Source: Pseudomonas costantinii (GTDB taxonomy: Bacteria > Pseudomonadota > Gammaproteobacteria > Pseudomonadales > Pseudomonadaceae). Taken from it: 64,000 nucleotides of DNA. Position numbers and translations under genes: made by a program. The notes beneath the pieces were generated by a model that worked only from the letters and a program-made list of their open reading frames with translations, made no database searches and was not told the origin of the DNA. Below, piece by piece: positions 8,203-16,897 of this stretch (within the stretch, counting starts at the first letter, position 1; each line of letters starts with the position of its first letter). The stretch lies in the NCBI RefSeq assembly GCF_001870435.1, contig NZ_MDDR01000005.1, positions 295,283 to 359,282 of the forward strand. Reading direction: 5' to 3'.

Positions 8203-9414
8203 CTACGGGGTTTTGCGAATCCGCGTGAGCTCCGACAACCCGACTTTCAACAAGCGCGCAGTCTTGCTCCCTGCCAGTACTTGCAACCCTTCATGTTCGG
8301 TCAGGCGTGCCATTTGCGCCGCCAGGTTCACCACCAGCGCTTCTCGCGAATACACCCCGCCTTCGAGCGAATAGATCGCCGCGATCAGTTGGCGCAGCTC
8401 CAACGGCAGGCGCCAGCGCGCACGCAACGCCGACCCATAGGCCGCGCCGAAGGTGGAGAGGGACTCACCAATCGCTTCGTCATCCAACGCGCCGCCGCCC
8501 TGGCGCCAGTCTTCCAGGCAGCGCAACAACGCCAAGTCACCCAATCGGTGCAGGATGCCGGCGCTGTAACAGCGCTCGTGGTCCAATTCCAGCATACGTG
8601 CCAAGCGCCGAGCATAGTCGGCGGTGTCCTCGGACAACTGCCAGTGACGCTCGGCGTAGGCAACCAGGGCCGGATCGCCCAACACCACGTTGTGTTTGAG
8701 GGCCAAGCCCAGGATCAGGTTCATGCTCTGCCCGGCCACCAGCTTGTGCAACGCCGCTTGCAGGGTCTGCACCGGCGTGCCGTGATAACCGGCGCTGTTG
8801 GCGGCGGCGATCAGCACAGCGGTGATTTGCGGGTCCATGCGCACCTGGTCTTCCAGGCGCTTGAGGTCCAGGCCATCATCCCCGAGGCTGTGTTGCACGG
8901 CGGCCTTCACGTCGACCCGCAACGGCGCACCGTCGCAGGTGTCGCGGCGGCGCTCCAGGAACACCGGTAACGTCATGCCGGGTGCCAGCGGCGGAATCTC
9001 GCAATACACGGTTTCGCCTTCGTTGAGCAGCAGGTCTTGCAGACGCTGGGTCAGGCCTTCCATGTTCAGGGGTCTGGTCAGGTAAGCCGTAGGCGCCAGG
9101 GGCAAGGCCTCACGCACGCTGGCGCTGTCATTGCGACTGCTCAGCAGAATGAATGGCAGCGCGGGCGAGCGGCGCTTCTGGCGCACACTGCGCAGTAGAC
9201 TCAGGCCATCGATGCCCGGAAGCTCCCAATCCGCCAGGATCAGGTCGTAGGTTTTTTCTCGCAGCAGCTCGGCTGCTTGCTGCCCATCTGCACACACATC
9301 CAGCCGTGCGTCGCAGCGCACATTCAACAACACTTGCTTGAGCAGATCCCGCGACCAAGGGTCCGCTTCAGCGATTAGAACTCGGGGTACAGCCGGTAAA
9401 TCAACAGCAGTCAT
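8203..9414 (-). CDS. Response regulator with HDOD output domain (PA0267-like)
   Basis: A 403-residue protein with an N-terminal receiver domain (about residues 10-130; phospho-acceptor Asp62 in LILADWELPG) followed by an HDOD domain (about 160-370). HDOD proteins are catalytically inactive relatives of HD phosphohydrolases that act in signalling. The receiver carries Arg where the conserved Lys before Pro normally sits (YLTRPLN), so its switching may be altered. No sensor kinase lies next to it. It is convergent with the diguanylate cyclase gene and upstream of gabT on the same strand, with a terminator between. Confidence 0.82.
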   Translation of the reverse strand: MTAVDLPAVPRVLIAEADPWSRDLLKQVLLNVRCDARLDVCADGQQAAELLREKTYDLILADWELPGIDGLSLLRSVRQKRRSPALPFILLSSRNDSASVREALPLAPTAYLTRPLNMEGLTQRLQDLLLNEGETVYCEIPPLAPGMTLPVFLERRRDTCDGAPLRVDVKAAVQHSLGDDGLDLKRLEDQVRMDPQITAVLIAAANSAGYHGTPVQTLQAALHKLVAGQSMNLILGLALKHNVVLGDPALVAYAERHWQLSEDTADYARRLARMLELDHERCYSAGILHRLGDLALLRCLEDWRQGGGALDDEAIGESLSTFGAAYGSALRARWRLPLELRQLIAAIYSLEGGVYSREALVVNLAAQMARLTEHEGLQVLAGSKTARLLKVGLSELTRIRKTP

Positions 9415-9503
9415 CCAGCACGCTCCATCGGCAATCCTGCAACCTTAGACAATCAAGCCGCCTACGTACAATGAACAAGGCCTTAATGTGCCGAACCGGG
9501 CAC

Positions 9504-9531
9504 AAAAAAACCCGCCGAGGCGGGTTTTTTT
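9504..9531. terminator. Rho-independent terminator after gabT
   Basis: An A-run, then CCCGCC-GAG-GCGGG, then TTTTTTT. The A- and T-runs on both sides allow it to work in either direction; it lies 24 nt beyond the gabT stop, and no gene approaches it from the other side. Confidence 0.9.
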
Positions 9532-9554
9532 ATGTCGATCAAGTCAACATTCGT

Positions 9555-10832
9555 TTACAGCTCGGAGAAGCACTCTTCGATGATCGCCAAGCCTTTGTCC
9601 AACTGCTCGTCCGGCGAGGTCAGCGGAACCAGTACGCGCAACACGTTGCCGTAGGTGCCGCAGGACAGCAGGATCAGGCCTTTGTCGCGTGCCTTGGCCA
9701 CCACGGAGGCAACGGCAGCAGCGTTCGGCTTGTGGCTGTCGCCATCTTCGAACAGTTCGACCGCAATCATCGCGCCCAGGGCACGCACTTCACCGATCAC
9801 CGGGTACTTGGCCTGGATAGCTTTCAGGCCAGTGACCAAGCGCTCGCCGACAGCCTTACAGCGGTCCAGCAAGTGCTCTTCTTCGAACACTTCCATCACC
9901 GCCAAAGCCGCGGCGCAAGCGATCGGGCTACCGGCGTAGGTGCCGCCCAGGCCGCCTGGGGCGATGGCGTCCATGTATTCGGCCTTGCCGCACACACCGG
10001 CCAGCGGGAAGCCGCCAGCGATGGATTTGGCGAAGGTGGTCAGGTCGGCGGCAACGCCCATCTGTTCCATGGCGAAGAAGGTACCGGTACGGCCGGCGCC
10101 GGTTTGCACTTCGTCGGCTATCAGCAGAATGCCGTGCTTGTCGCACAGCTCGCGCAGGCGCTTCATGAAGGTTTTAGGCGCGACGTAGAAACCGCCTTCA
10201 CCCTGGACCGGCTCGATGATGATGGCAGCGATATCACGCGGCTCGGCATCGTTCTTGAAGATGCGCTCGATGCTGGCGATGGAGTCGTCATCGCTCACAC
10301 CGTGCAGTTCGTTCGGGAACAGCGCGCGGAACACGCCGCCTGGCATCAGGCCCATGCCGGCCGAGTAAGGCACGACTTTACCGGTGAGGCCCAGGGTCAT
10401 CATGGTGCGACCGTGATAAGCGCCGGTGAAGGCGATCACGCCGGCACGGCCAGTGGCGGCGCGGGCGATTTTCACGGCGTTCTCTACGGCTTCGGAACCG
10501 GTAGTGACCAGCAGGGTTTTCTTGGCGAAATCACCTGGAACCTTGGCGTTCACTTTTTCGCACAGTTCCACGTAAGGCTCATAAGCCAGAACCTGGAAGC
10601 AGGTGTGAGTCAGTTTGTTCAACTGCTCGGTCACGGCGGCGATGATTTTCGGGTGCACATGACCGGTATTCAGCACGGCGATACCGCCGGCGAAGTCGAT
10701 GAACTCGCGACCTTCAACGTCGGTCACGGTGGCGTTCTTCGCGGATTCGGCGAAGATCGGGTGAATCTGGCCAACACCGCGCGGTACAGCGGCTTCACGG
10801 CGTTTCATCAGGGATGCATTGGTCTTGCTCAT
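9555..10832 (-). CDS. gabT: 4-aminobutyrate aminotransferase GabT
   Basis: A 425-residue PLP-dependent class III aminotransferase that moves the amino group of GABA to 2-oxoglutarate, giving succinate semialdehyde and glutamate. Seen: the PLP-binding segment with IADEVQTGAGRTG, the Schiff-base lysine in TFAKSIAGG and the GSEAVENAVKIARAATGR helix. The ATG at 10832 (MSKTNASLMKRREAAVPRGV) is preferred to one 18 nt upstream because GAGGA precedes it at normal spacing and it fits the family N-terminus. It follows gabD on the same strand after 185 nt; the two form the GABA shunt. It may also act on 5-aminovalerate, as in other pseudomonads. Confidence 0.95.
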   Translation of the reverse strand: MSKTNASLMKRREAAVPRGVGQIHPIFAESAKNATVTDVEGREFIDFAGGIAVLNTGHVHPKIIAAVTEQLNKLTHTCFQVLAYEPYVELCEKVNAKVPGDFAKKTLLVTTGSEAVENAVKIARAATGRAGVIAFTGAYHGRTMMTLGLTGKVVPYSAGMGLMPGGVFRALFPNELHGVSDDDSIASIERIFKNDAEPRDIAAIIIEPVQGEGGFYVAPKTFMKRLRELCDKHGILLIADEVQTGAGRTGTFFAMEQMGVAADLTTFAKSIAGGFPLAGVCGKAEYMDAIAPGGLGGTYAGSPIACAAALAVMEVFEEEHLLDRCKAVGERLVTGLKAIQAKYPVIGEVRALGAMIAVELFEDGDSHKPNAAAVASVVAKARDKGLILLSCGTYGNVLRVLVPLTSPDEQLDKGLAIIEECFSEL

Positions 10833-11017
10833 AAAGTCCTCATTCGCCACTCATCGGGTGGCGTGGTCCAAGGAATACGTGGCGGGGAGGCAACTACGGC
10901 AGCATGCGATGATCGACTGCCACAGCTTTCCCGGCCACTACGAATAACGTCTTGAAACACACAAAGGGTCAGCGCTCTCGTGCCCTTTGCGTTTGCAGCA
11001 ATGCCTTGCCGGGCGTG

Positions 11018-12460
11018 TTAAATGCCCAGGCAGAGGTATTTGATTTCCAGGTAATCCTCGATCCCGTACTTGGAGCCTTCACGGCCCAGGCCCGAGGCCT
11101 TGATGCCGCCGAACGGCGCCACTTCGTTGGAGATCAACCCAGTGTTGACGCCGACCATGCCGTATTCCAGTGCTTCAGCCACACGGAACACACGGCCCAG
11201 ATCGCGGGCATAGAAGTAGGAAGCCAGACCGAACTCGGTGTCGTTGGACATCGCGATCACTTCGGCTTCGTCTTTGAAACGGAACAGCGGCGCCAGTGGG
11301 CCGAAGGTCTCTTCCTTCGCGACAGCGGCGTTTTTCGGCACGTTAGTGAGGATAGTCGGCTCAAAGAAGTTGCCTTCCATGACCTTGCCACCGGCCAGCA
11401 ACGTGGCGCCTTTGCTCAGGGCGTCAGCGATGTGTTCCTGCACCTTGGCCACGGCTTTTTCGTCGATCAGCGGGCCAGTGGTGGTGCCTTCTTCCAGACC
11501 GTTGCCGATCTTCAATTTAGCCACGGCCACTTTGAGCTTCTCGGCGAACACGTCGTACACCGAATCCTGGATATACAGGCGGTTGGCGCAGACGCAGGTC
11601 TGACCGTTGTTGCGGTACTTGGAGATGATCGCGCCTTCGACGGCCTTATCCAGGTCCGCGTCGTCGAACACGATGAACGGCGCGTTGCCGCCCAGTTCCA
11701 GAGAGACTTTCTTGATGTCCTTGGCGCATTCAGCCATCAGTTGGCGACCGATTTCGGTCGAACCGGTGAAGGACAATTTACGCACGATCGGGTTGCTGGT
11801 CAGCTCGCTGCCGATGTCGCCGGCGCTGCCGGAGACCACGCTGAACACGCCTTTCGGAATGCCCGCACGCTGGGCCAATTCAGCCAGGGCAAACGCCGAG
11901 AACGGGGTCTGCGAAGCAGGCTTGAGCACCATGGTGCAACCGGCGGCCAGGGCCGGGCCGGCTTTACGGGTGATCATCGCGGCCGGGAAGTTCCACGGAG
12001 TAATGGCCGCGGTCACGCCAATCGGTTGCTTGATAACGATCAGCCGCTTGTCCGGCTGGTGGCCAGGAATCACGTCACCGTAGACACGCTTGGCTTCTTC
12101 GGCGAACCACTCGATAAACGAGGCGGCGTAGACGATTTCGCCCTTGGCTTCAGCCAGCGGCTTACCTTGCTCCAGGGTCATCAGGCGAGCCAGGTCTTCT
12201 TGGTTCTCGATGATCAGTTCGAACCAGCGACGCAGCTTGTTCGCGCGGTCCTTGGCGGTCAGTGCACGCCAGGCCGGCAGAGCCTTGTCGGCGGCTTCGA
12301 TAGCGCGACGAGTCTCGGCGGCGCCCATCTTCGGCACGGTACCGAGAATTTCGCCCGTGGCAGGGTTGTTGACCTTGATGGTTTGACCGTTGTCCGCATC
12401 GACCCAAGCGCCATCGATAAAGGCTTGCTGGCGAAACAACTGGGCATCTTTAAGCTGCAT
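11018..12460 (-). CDS. gabD: NADP-dependent succinate-semialdehyde dehydrogenase GabD
   Basis: A 480-residue aldehyde dehydrogenase that oxidises succinate semialdehyde, the GabT product, to succinate. Family motifs are seen: MVLKPASQTPFSA, FTGSTEIGRQLM for cofactor binding, LELGGNAPFIVFDDAD with the catalytic Glu, and NNGQTCVCANRLY with the catalytic Cys. The start MQLKDAQLFRQQ is preferred to an ATG 96 nt upstream, because AGGAA precedes it and the extra residues are unlike the family. It is transcribed ahead of gabT. The gap to the tRNA gene (about 370 nt) holds its promoter region and a C-rich stretch, with no gene I can support. Confidence 0.95.
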   Translation of the reverse strand: MQLKDAQLFRQQAFIDGAWVDADNGQTIKVNNPATGEILGTVPKMGAAETRRAIEAADKALPAWRALTAKDRANKLRRWFELIIENQEDLARLMTLEQGKPLAEAKGEIVYAASFIEWFAEEAKRVYGDVIPGHQPDKRLIVIKQPIGVTAAITPWNFPAAMITRKAGPALAAGCTMVLKPASQTPFSAFALAELAQRAGIPKGVFSVVSGSAGDIGSELTSNPIVRKLSFTGSTEIGRQLMAECAKDIKKVSLELGGNAPFIVFDDADLDKAVEGAIISKYRNNGQTCVCANRLYIQDSVYDVFAEKLKVAVAKLKIGNGLEEGTTTGPLIDEKAVAKVQEHIADALSKGATLLAGGKVMEGNFFEPTILTNVPKNAAVAKEETFGPLAPLFRFKDEAEVIAMSNDTEFGLASYFYARDLGRVFRVAEALEYGMVGVNTGLISNEVAPFGGIKASGLGREGSKYGIEDYLEIKYLCLGI

Positions 12461-12789
12461 GTCGGCTTTCCTTAACAGCACCGCGCGCACGCGGAGCGAA
12501 TTAGAGTTGTTGAAAGGCGCCTTGTGGGCTGCCGTCAGGGAAATCAGCCCCAGCACGCGAGAATAAGTGAATAGCGCACGGGAGACAGAGCGTTTGAAAT
12601 CTCAAACGAATCCTAGGATCAATGGGGGTGCAGGGCAATAGTCTGTTCGAAAAAAAGAACGAAAACGGCGCATTTGCCGAATCTTTCTGATCAGCGTCAT
12701 CCGACCGGGCTCCACCGCCCCGCCCCCTACCGCCCGGCGCAGGGCCCCGGCACGCCCATTTCCTACCCACCAGCGGCCAAAAACCAGCA

Positions 12790-12818
12790 TGGACGCCCAA
12801 GGTCGACATGGGTATGAT
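12790..12818 (+). promoter_or_regulatory. Promoter of tRNA-Arg
   Basis: A -35-like TGGACG (12790-12795), a 17-nt spacer and a -10 TATGAT (12813-12818), followed by a GC-rich discriminator (GTCGCCCGC) just before the tRNA. This layout is typical of growth-rate-controlled stable-RNA promoters. Confidence 0.7.
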
Positions 12819-12831
12819 GTCGCCCGCACAA

Positions 12832-12908
12832 GCATCCGTAGCTCAGCTGGATAGAGTACTGCCCTCCGAAGGCAGGGGTCGTGGGTTCGAATCCCGCCGG
12901 GTGCACCA
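12832..12908 (+). tRNA. tRNA-Arg (anticodon CCG)
   Basis: A 77-nt cloverleaf. The acceptor arms GCATCCG and CGGGTGC pair (one G-U) and are followed by an encoded ACCA end. The D arm begins AGCTCAGCTGG, the anticodon arm is CTGCC-CTCCGAA-GGCAG with CCG at the reading position, and the T arm carries GGTTCGAATCC. It reads the arginine codon CGG. It has its own promoter and terminator. No integrase lies nearby, although tRNA-Arg genes are common attachment sites. Confidence 0.97.
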
Positions 12909-12918
12909 GATACAGATG

Positions 12919-12953
12919 AAAAAGCCCCAGGTCGAAAGACCTGGGGCTTTTTT
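12919..12953 (+). terminator. Terminator after tRNA-Arg
   Basis: Stem AAAGCCCCAGGTC, loop GAAA, matching GACCTGGGGCTTT, then a T-run. The same hairpin with near-identical stem recurs at 15657-15690. Confidence 0.93.
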
Positions 12954-12966
12954 GTGGGCGTCCATT

Positions 12967-13890
12967 TCAATGGGGGGAGAATGCCCCTGGCTGAACTGAG
13001 CGGTCTAAATTAGACAGCTCCGGCACGTCGGAAAAAGACTCGAGCAGCACCTGCTCCAGGATGGCAAAGAAACATTTGATGTGGGCCTGTTTCAACGCCT
13101 GAGGACGGGTGACCAGATAGACCTCCATATCGGGAAGTCGAAGATCCAGGAACAACTCCGTCAGGCCCTGCGCCAGAATACGTGGCAGCACCGCCACTCC
13201 CATGCCTCGTCTCACAGACTCAAGTTGTACGGCAAACGAATTCACGCTGATCTGCGCACGGTCCAACCCCGCAGCCTTTGCAGCACGCATTTGCGGCAGC
13301 ATGTCCAGCGGAGGAAGCAGGGCAATATTGACCGCCGTAGCCGGAGTCACCCCTGGAAACCGCTTCAGGTACCCCGCGTCAGCGAAGACACCATAGGCGA
13401 GCCTGCCTACCGGTCGATAAATCAGCGATGGCTCGCCGAGGTGAGCGGTGCGTACAGCAATGTCTGCCACGCCACGGACGATCTTGTGAAAGTCGGCGGC
13501 TACCAGTAACTCAACGGAGCAACGTGGGTGCAGGGCAGTAAAGCGACTCGCGGCCTCCAACACGCAAGACGAGAACCCCTCTCCCGCACTGACCAGGACA
13601 CTGCCAACCAGCTCCTCTTGCAACCCGGTCAAGTCCGCGGCTGCCTGGCGCCTCAGCCCCGCTTCCGCTGTCAAAGCAACTTCCACCAGGGATTGGCCCC
13701 GCGCGGTCAACCAGCATCCTTCAACGCCCCGCTCGACCAGTGGCTCACCTAGGGCGGCCTCCAACTGGGTCAGGCGACGCGAGACGGTAGACGCCGCGAT
13801 ACCCAGCAGTTGGCCCGCTTGAAGAAAGCTGCCACGCCGCGAGACGGCCAACAGCAGACGAAGATCGTCCCAATTTGCTTGCAACGCCAT
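12967..13890 (-). CDS. LysR-family transcriptional regulator
   Basis: A 307-residue regulator with an N-terminal winged helix-turn-helix (about residues 5-62; SRRGSFLQAGQLLGIAASTV, then SRRLTQLEAALG) and a substrate-binding-like effector domain. The start MALQANWDDLRLLLA is preferred to one 33 nt upstream as it matches LysR N-termini; an AGGAAGG sequence lies about 12 nt before it. It is divergent from the reductase gene at 14007, sharing a 116-nt intergenic region, so it probably controls that reductase and the phosphatase after it. The inducer is unknown. Confidence 0.88.
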   Translation of the reverse strand: MALQANWDDLRLLLAVSRRGSFLQAGQLLGIAASTVSRRLTQLEAALGEPLVERGVEGCWLTARGQSLVEVALTAEAGLRRQAAADLTGLQEELVGSVLVSAGEGFSSCVLEAASRFTALHPRCSVELLVAADFHKIVRGVADIAVRTAHLGEPSLIYRPVGRLAYGVFADAGYLKRFPGVTPATAVNIALLPPLDMLPQMRAAKAAGLDRAQISVNSFAVQLESVRRGMGVAVLPRILAQGLTELFLDLRLPDMEVYLVTRPQALKQAHIKCFFAILEQVLLESFSDVPELSNLDRSVQPGAFSPH

Positions 13891-14006
13891 ACCGCTTAGC
13901 CTTCCTGGTCTGCATATGTGCAAAACGATTATGCAGCAGTCGCTGTTTTTCCGCAGAGGCCTCAGCGGTATATCTACAGGCCTTCGAAACGACTGGAATG
14001 GAATGT

Positions 14007-15059
14007 ATGACTATGGGCCCCCTGCGCAACACATTCGTTACCGGCGCAACCGGATTGTTGGGCAACAACCTGGTACGGGAACTGGTCGCGCGTGGCTATG
14101 CGGTCAAAGCGCTGGTTCGCTCAAGGGCCAAAGGTGAACAGCAGTTCAACGATTTGCCGAGTGTGGAATTGGTCGTTGGCGACATGGCCAATGTCGACGC
14201 GTTCGCAGCGTCGCTGCAAGGCTGCGATACGGTGTTTCATACGGCGGCGTTCTTTCGCGATAACTACAAGGGTGGCAGCCACTGGGAGGCACTCGAAAAG
14301 ATCAATGTCGCCGGTACGCGAGACCTGATTCACCAGGCCTACCGCGCGGGGATACGCCGGTTTGTCCATACGTCTTCGATTGCCGTGCTCGACGGGGCGC
14401 CTGGCACCGCTATCGATGAGACATGCCTGCGGGCCGAAGCTGATGCGGATGACTACTACCGCAGCAAGATCCTCGCCGACCATGTCGTGCTGACGTTTCT
14501 GGAAACCCATCCCCAGATGCATGCCTGCATGGTGCTGCCGGGCTGGATGTGGGGGCCTGGCGACATTGGCCCGACCTCCTCGGGACAGTTGGTCAAGGAT
14601 GTCGTCAACGGCAAGCTGCCCGGACTGATTCCCGGCACCTTCTCCGTGGTCGATGCCCGTGATGTGGCCTGGGCGCAGATTGCTGCAGCCAAACATGGAC
14701 GGCGAGGAGAGCGCTATCTCGCGGCAGGTCGGAACATGACCATGCGCCAGTTGGTACCTGCTCTGGGACGTGTAGCAGGCGTCAAGACACCCGCTCGGCA
14801 ACTGCCACTGCCCGCGTTATACGTCTTGGCGGCGGTGCAGGAAGTCTATGCGCGCTTGACCGGCAAGCCCATTTTGCTGAGCATGGCGACGCTGCGACTA
14901 TTGATACGAGAGGAGCACCGTACCTGCTTTAACCACCGCAAAAGCGAACAAGAACTTGGCCTGAGTTTTCGAGTGCTGGAGCAGACCATTTCTGACACGG
15001 TGACGTGGTACCGGGAGCATGGCGGGTTTAGAAAAAACAAGGACGAAAACAAACGGTGA
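14007..15059 (+). CDS. NAD(P)-dependent epimerase/reductase (extended SDR, dihydroflavonol-reductase-like)
   Basis: A 350-residue extended short-chain dehydrogenase. The Rossmann motif TGATGLLGNNLVREL is at the N-terminus, and the catalytic YxxxK is seen as YYRSK around residue 150, after HTSSIAVLDGAP which supplies the catalytic Ser. Such proteins reduce or epimerise sugar, terpenoid or ketone substrates; this substrate is unknown. Three in-frame ATGs (13998, 14007, 14013) are possible; 14007 was chosen for the spacing to GGAATGGA. Its stop overlaps the next start as GTGA, so the two genes are translationally coupled. Confidence 0.8.
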   Translation: MTMGPLRNTFVTGATGLLGNNLVRELVARGYAVKALVRSRAKGEQQFNDLPSVELVVGDMANVDAFAASLQGCDTVFHTAAFFRDNYKGGSHWEALEKINVAGTRDLIHQAYRAGIRRFVHTSSIAVLDGAPGTAIDETCLRAEADADDYYRSKILADHVVLTFLETHPQMHACMVLPGWMWGPGDIGPTSSGQLVKDVVNGKLPGLIPGTFSVVDARDVAWAQIAAAKHGRRGERYLAAGRNMTMRQLVPALGRVAGVKTPARQLPLPALYVLAAVQEVYARLTGKPILLSMATLRLLIREEHRTCFNHRKSEQELGLSFRVLEQTISDTVTWYREHGGFRKNKDENKR

Positions 15060-15619
15060 GCAAGACAATAATCCTGATGCGTCACGGCGAGCCAGCGCTG
15101 GCTGCAACCCATAAAATCTCAATGTCCGAGATGAAAGACTGGATCGAGCACTACAACCGATCCGAAATCACCCGCCAGCCCGTCCCGGATGCCAGCACGC
15201 AACTCGCCGCAACCGCCACGGTGATCGTTTCAAGTAACGCACCGCGTGCGCTGACTTCCGCCCAGGCGCTAGGACTGGAGCCCGCTGTGGTTGACGCGCT
15301 GTTCTGCGAGGCGCAATTGCCTCACGGTGATTGGCGACTTCCCCGACTATCGCCGTTTACCTGGGCATTTATCTTTCGCGTCTTATGGCTGTGCGGTTAC
15401 TCACGCAATGTCGAATCCGCCGGCGCCGCGAGGCTGCGCGCCAGCACGGCGGCTCAACGACTGCAGTCCCTTGCCGGTGAAGGGCCGGTTCTGCTGCTCG
15501 GTCATGGCGTTATGAATCGAATGATCGCCAAACAGCTGCTCGCAGACGGGTGGACTCGCCAACAGCGTAACGGCAGCCAATATTGGAGTGCGGCGGTGTA
15601 TCGATATGGCGATGTATAA
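15056..15619 (+). CDS. Histidine phosphatase superfamily protein
   Basis: A 187-residue protein with the phosphoglycerate-mutase-like signature MRHGEP near the N-terminus (the nucleophilic His) and a second catalytic His in LLLGHGVMNRMIA near residue 150. The family removes phosphate from small molecules or proteins; the substrate is not predictable. The GTG start overlaps the stop of the reductase gene by 4 nt, linking it to that enzyme. It may dephosphorylate a product or substrate of the reductase, which is inference. A terminator follows. Confidence 0.82.
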   Translation: MSKTIILMRHGEPALAATHKISMSEMKDWIEHYNRSEITRQPVPDASTQLAATATVIVSSNAPRALTSAQALGLEPAVVDALFCEAQLPHGDWRLPRLSPFTWAFIFRVLWLCGYSRNVESAGAARLRASTAAQRLQSLAGEGPVLLLGHGVMNRMIAKQLLADGWTRQQRNGSQYWSAAVYRYGDV

Positions 15620-15656
15620 GCGGTGATACCGGCCGGCAGCCAGAGGGCTTAAATGA

Positions 15657-15690
15657 AAAGCCCCAGGCCGAAAGACCTGGGTTTTTTTTG
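15657..15690. terminator. Terminator after the reductase-phosphatase operon
   Basis: AAAAGCCCCAGG, a short loop, CCTGGG and a long T-run. Its stem is nearly the same as in the tRNA-Arg terminator. It may serve both the phosphatase gene and the convergent anti-sigma gene. Confidence 0.9.
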
Positions 15691-15701
15691 TGGGCGTCGA
15701 C

Positions 15702-16307
15702 TTAACGCTTTTGTAAGGCCTCCAACCGCGCCGGCAAGTCTTCCTCGGGAAAGCGCGTATACAACGCCAGCAGCTTTTCATCCGCCGCCTTCGCCTCGCC
15801 GGCCTCACGCAGGTTCACGATTTCCTGCAACCCCTCCTCCAACGAAGGCAATATAACCGGCGCCCGCTTACTCAGTTTCGCTGTCGACTTTTGCGCCAAC
15901 GAACCCGCGATTTCGGCTTGAACCGGCGCACTTTCAACCCTGGGTGCGACGGCCATCCGGGCCATCGGTGCCGGTGCGGAGAACGCCTGCGGTGCCGGGC
16001 GCGCAGCCTCATCATGAAGCGCGGAAAACGTCGCTGTGGATATTTCCGGTTGCGGCACGGGCGAGCGCATGACCACGCCGATCATCAGCGCCACACCGGC
16101 GACGGTCGCAAATGCCATCTGCCAGCGTGGTTGTTGGCAGGCGTGCAGCCAGCGTTGCCACAGGCTCAGTTGCGGTGCCGGGGCTTCGCAGCGGGCGGCG
16201 TTGAGGATGAAGGCGTCGAGGGACGCAGGCGGTTCGCCGGTGGTGTGTTGACGAAAATGTTGGAGCAACACGTCGTCGGGGTCCGGTGTGTGTCGGGAGT
16301 CGGTCAT
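15702..16307 (-). CDS. Putative anti-sigma factor, single-pass membrane protein
   Basis: A 201-residue protein with an N-terminal cytoplasmic part (about 1-70), one membrane segment (about 72-92; MAFATVAGVALMIGVVMRSP) and an Ala/Pro-rich periplasmic C-terminal part. It has no recognised zinc-binding anti-sigma motif, but its start overlaps the stop of the ECF sigma gene by ATGA, the usual arrangement for a sigma/anti-sigma pair. Function is inferred from topology and position. The C-terminal region may receive a signal from the VWA lipoprotein encoded just upstream of the sigma gene. Confidence 0.65.
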   Translation of the reverse strand: MTDSRHTPDPDDVLLQHFRQHTTGEPPASLDAFILNAARCEAPAPQLSLWQRWLHACQQPRWQMAFATVAGVALMIGVVMRSPVPQPEISTATFSALHDEAARPAPQAFSAPAPMARMAVAPRVESAPVQAEIAGSLAQKSTAKLSKRAPVILPSLEEGLQEIVNLREAGEAKAADEKLLALYTRFPEEDLPARLEALQKR

Positions 16308-16876
16308 GCGGATATCTCCTCGGCCAGCAGGCGGCGCAGTTTCTGCTGGGCATAACGCAGGCGGCTTTTTACGGTTTCCAGCGGGGCTTTGGTGAGGGCG
16401 GCGATTTGCGGCACTTCGAGGTCGCCATGCAGGCGCAGCAGGAAGACTTCACGCTGGTCTTCGGGCAAGTCTTGCAGCGCGGCGTCGAGTCGGGCCTGGT
16501 CGCGGCTCAAGCTCAGTTGCTGTTCAGGGCCGGCGCTATCGTCGGGCTGAGCATGCAGTTGTTCGTCGTAGCTGTCGTGCAGTGGGTTGTGAATTCCGTG
16601 CTTGCGCCAATGATCGATTAGCCGGTTGCGGGCAATCTGGAACAGCCAAGTACGAAAACTCGCGCGCCCCTCTGGCTGCGTGCTGCTTCGAATCAGGCTG
16701 AGCCAGGTCTCCTGATAGATTTCCTCGGCCAGTTCAGCCTTGTTGCTCAGGGACACAAGGAACCGATACAGGCCCTGGCGGTGCCGCGCGTACAAAACCT
16801 CGAACGCAGCACCGTCACCGGTTCGGTAGCGAGCCAGCAGCGACTCGTCGCTGGGTAAATCGTTTGGAGCGGGCAT
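16304..16876 (-). CDS. ECF RNA polymerase sigma factor
   Basis: A 190-residue sigma-70 family protein with region 2 (about 15-85; FEVLYARHRQGLYRFLVSL, then RTWLFQIARNRLIDHWRK) and region 4 (about 125-180; LPEDQREVFLLRLHGDLE, then APLETVKSRLRYAQQKLRRL) and no region 1 or 3, so it is an extracytoplasmic-function type. It is 21 nt after the VWA lipoprotein gene and overlaps the putative anti-sigma by 4 nt. The regulon is not visible here; such factors usually activate their own operon. Confidence 0.88.
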   Translation of the reverse strand: MPAPNDLPSDESLLARYRTGDGAAFEVLYARHRQGLYRFLVSLSNKAELAEEIYQETWLSLIRSSTQPEGRASFRTWLFQIARNRLIDHWRKHGIHNPLHDSYDEQLHAQPDDSAGPEQQLSLSRDQARLDAALQDLPEDQREVFLLRLHGDLEVPQIAALTKAPLETVKSRLRYAQQKLRRLLAEEISA

Positions 16877-16897
16877 ATCGATGGCTAACTCCCTTTA

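Noticed and set aside
9471..10955. 494-codon plus-strand frame opposite gabT
   Set aside because: Antisense shadow of gabT, rich in Gly/Gln/His as such shadows are in GC-rich genes.
10968..10993. CAAAGGG/CCCTTTG inverted repeat between gabD and gabT
   Set aside because: The loop is long and no T-run follows on the transcribed strand, so it is not supported as a terminator.
12832..12908. tRNA-Arg as the attachment site of an integrated element
   Set aside because: No integrase and no repeated 3' tRNA end are seen near it, and flanking genes look like core genome.
12501..12970. Minus-strand frames over the tRNA-Arg, one reading [20 protein letters not shown]
   Set aside because: This is the antisense of the tRNA and its flank, a familiar artefact of automated gene calling; the tRNA itself is clear.
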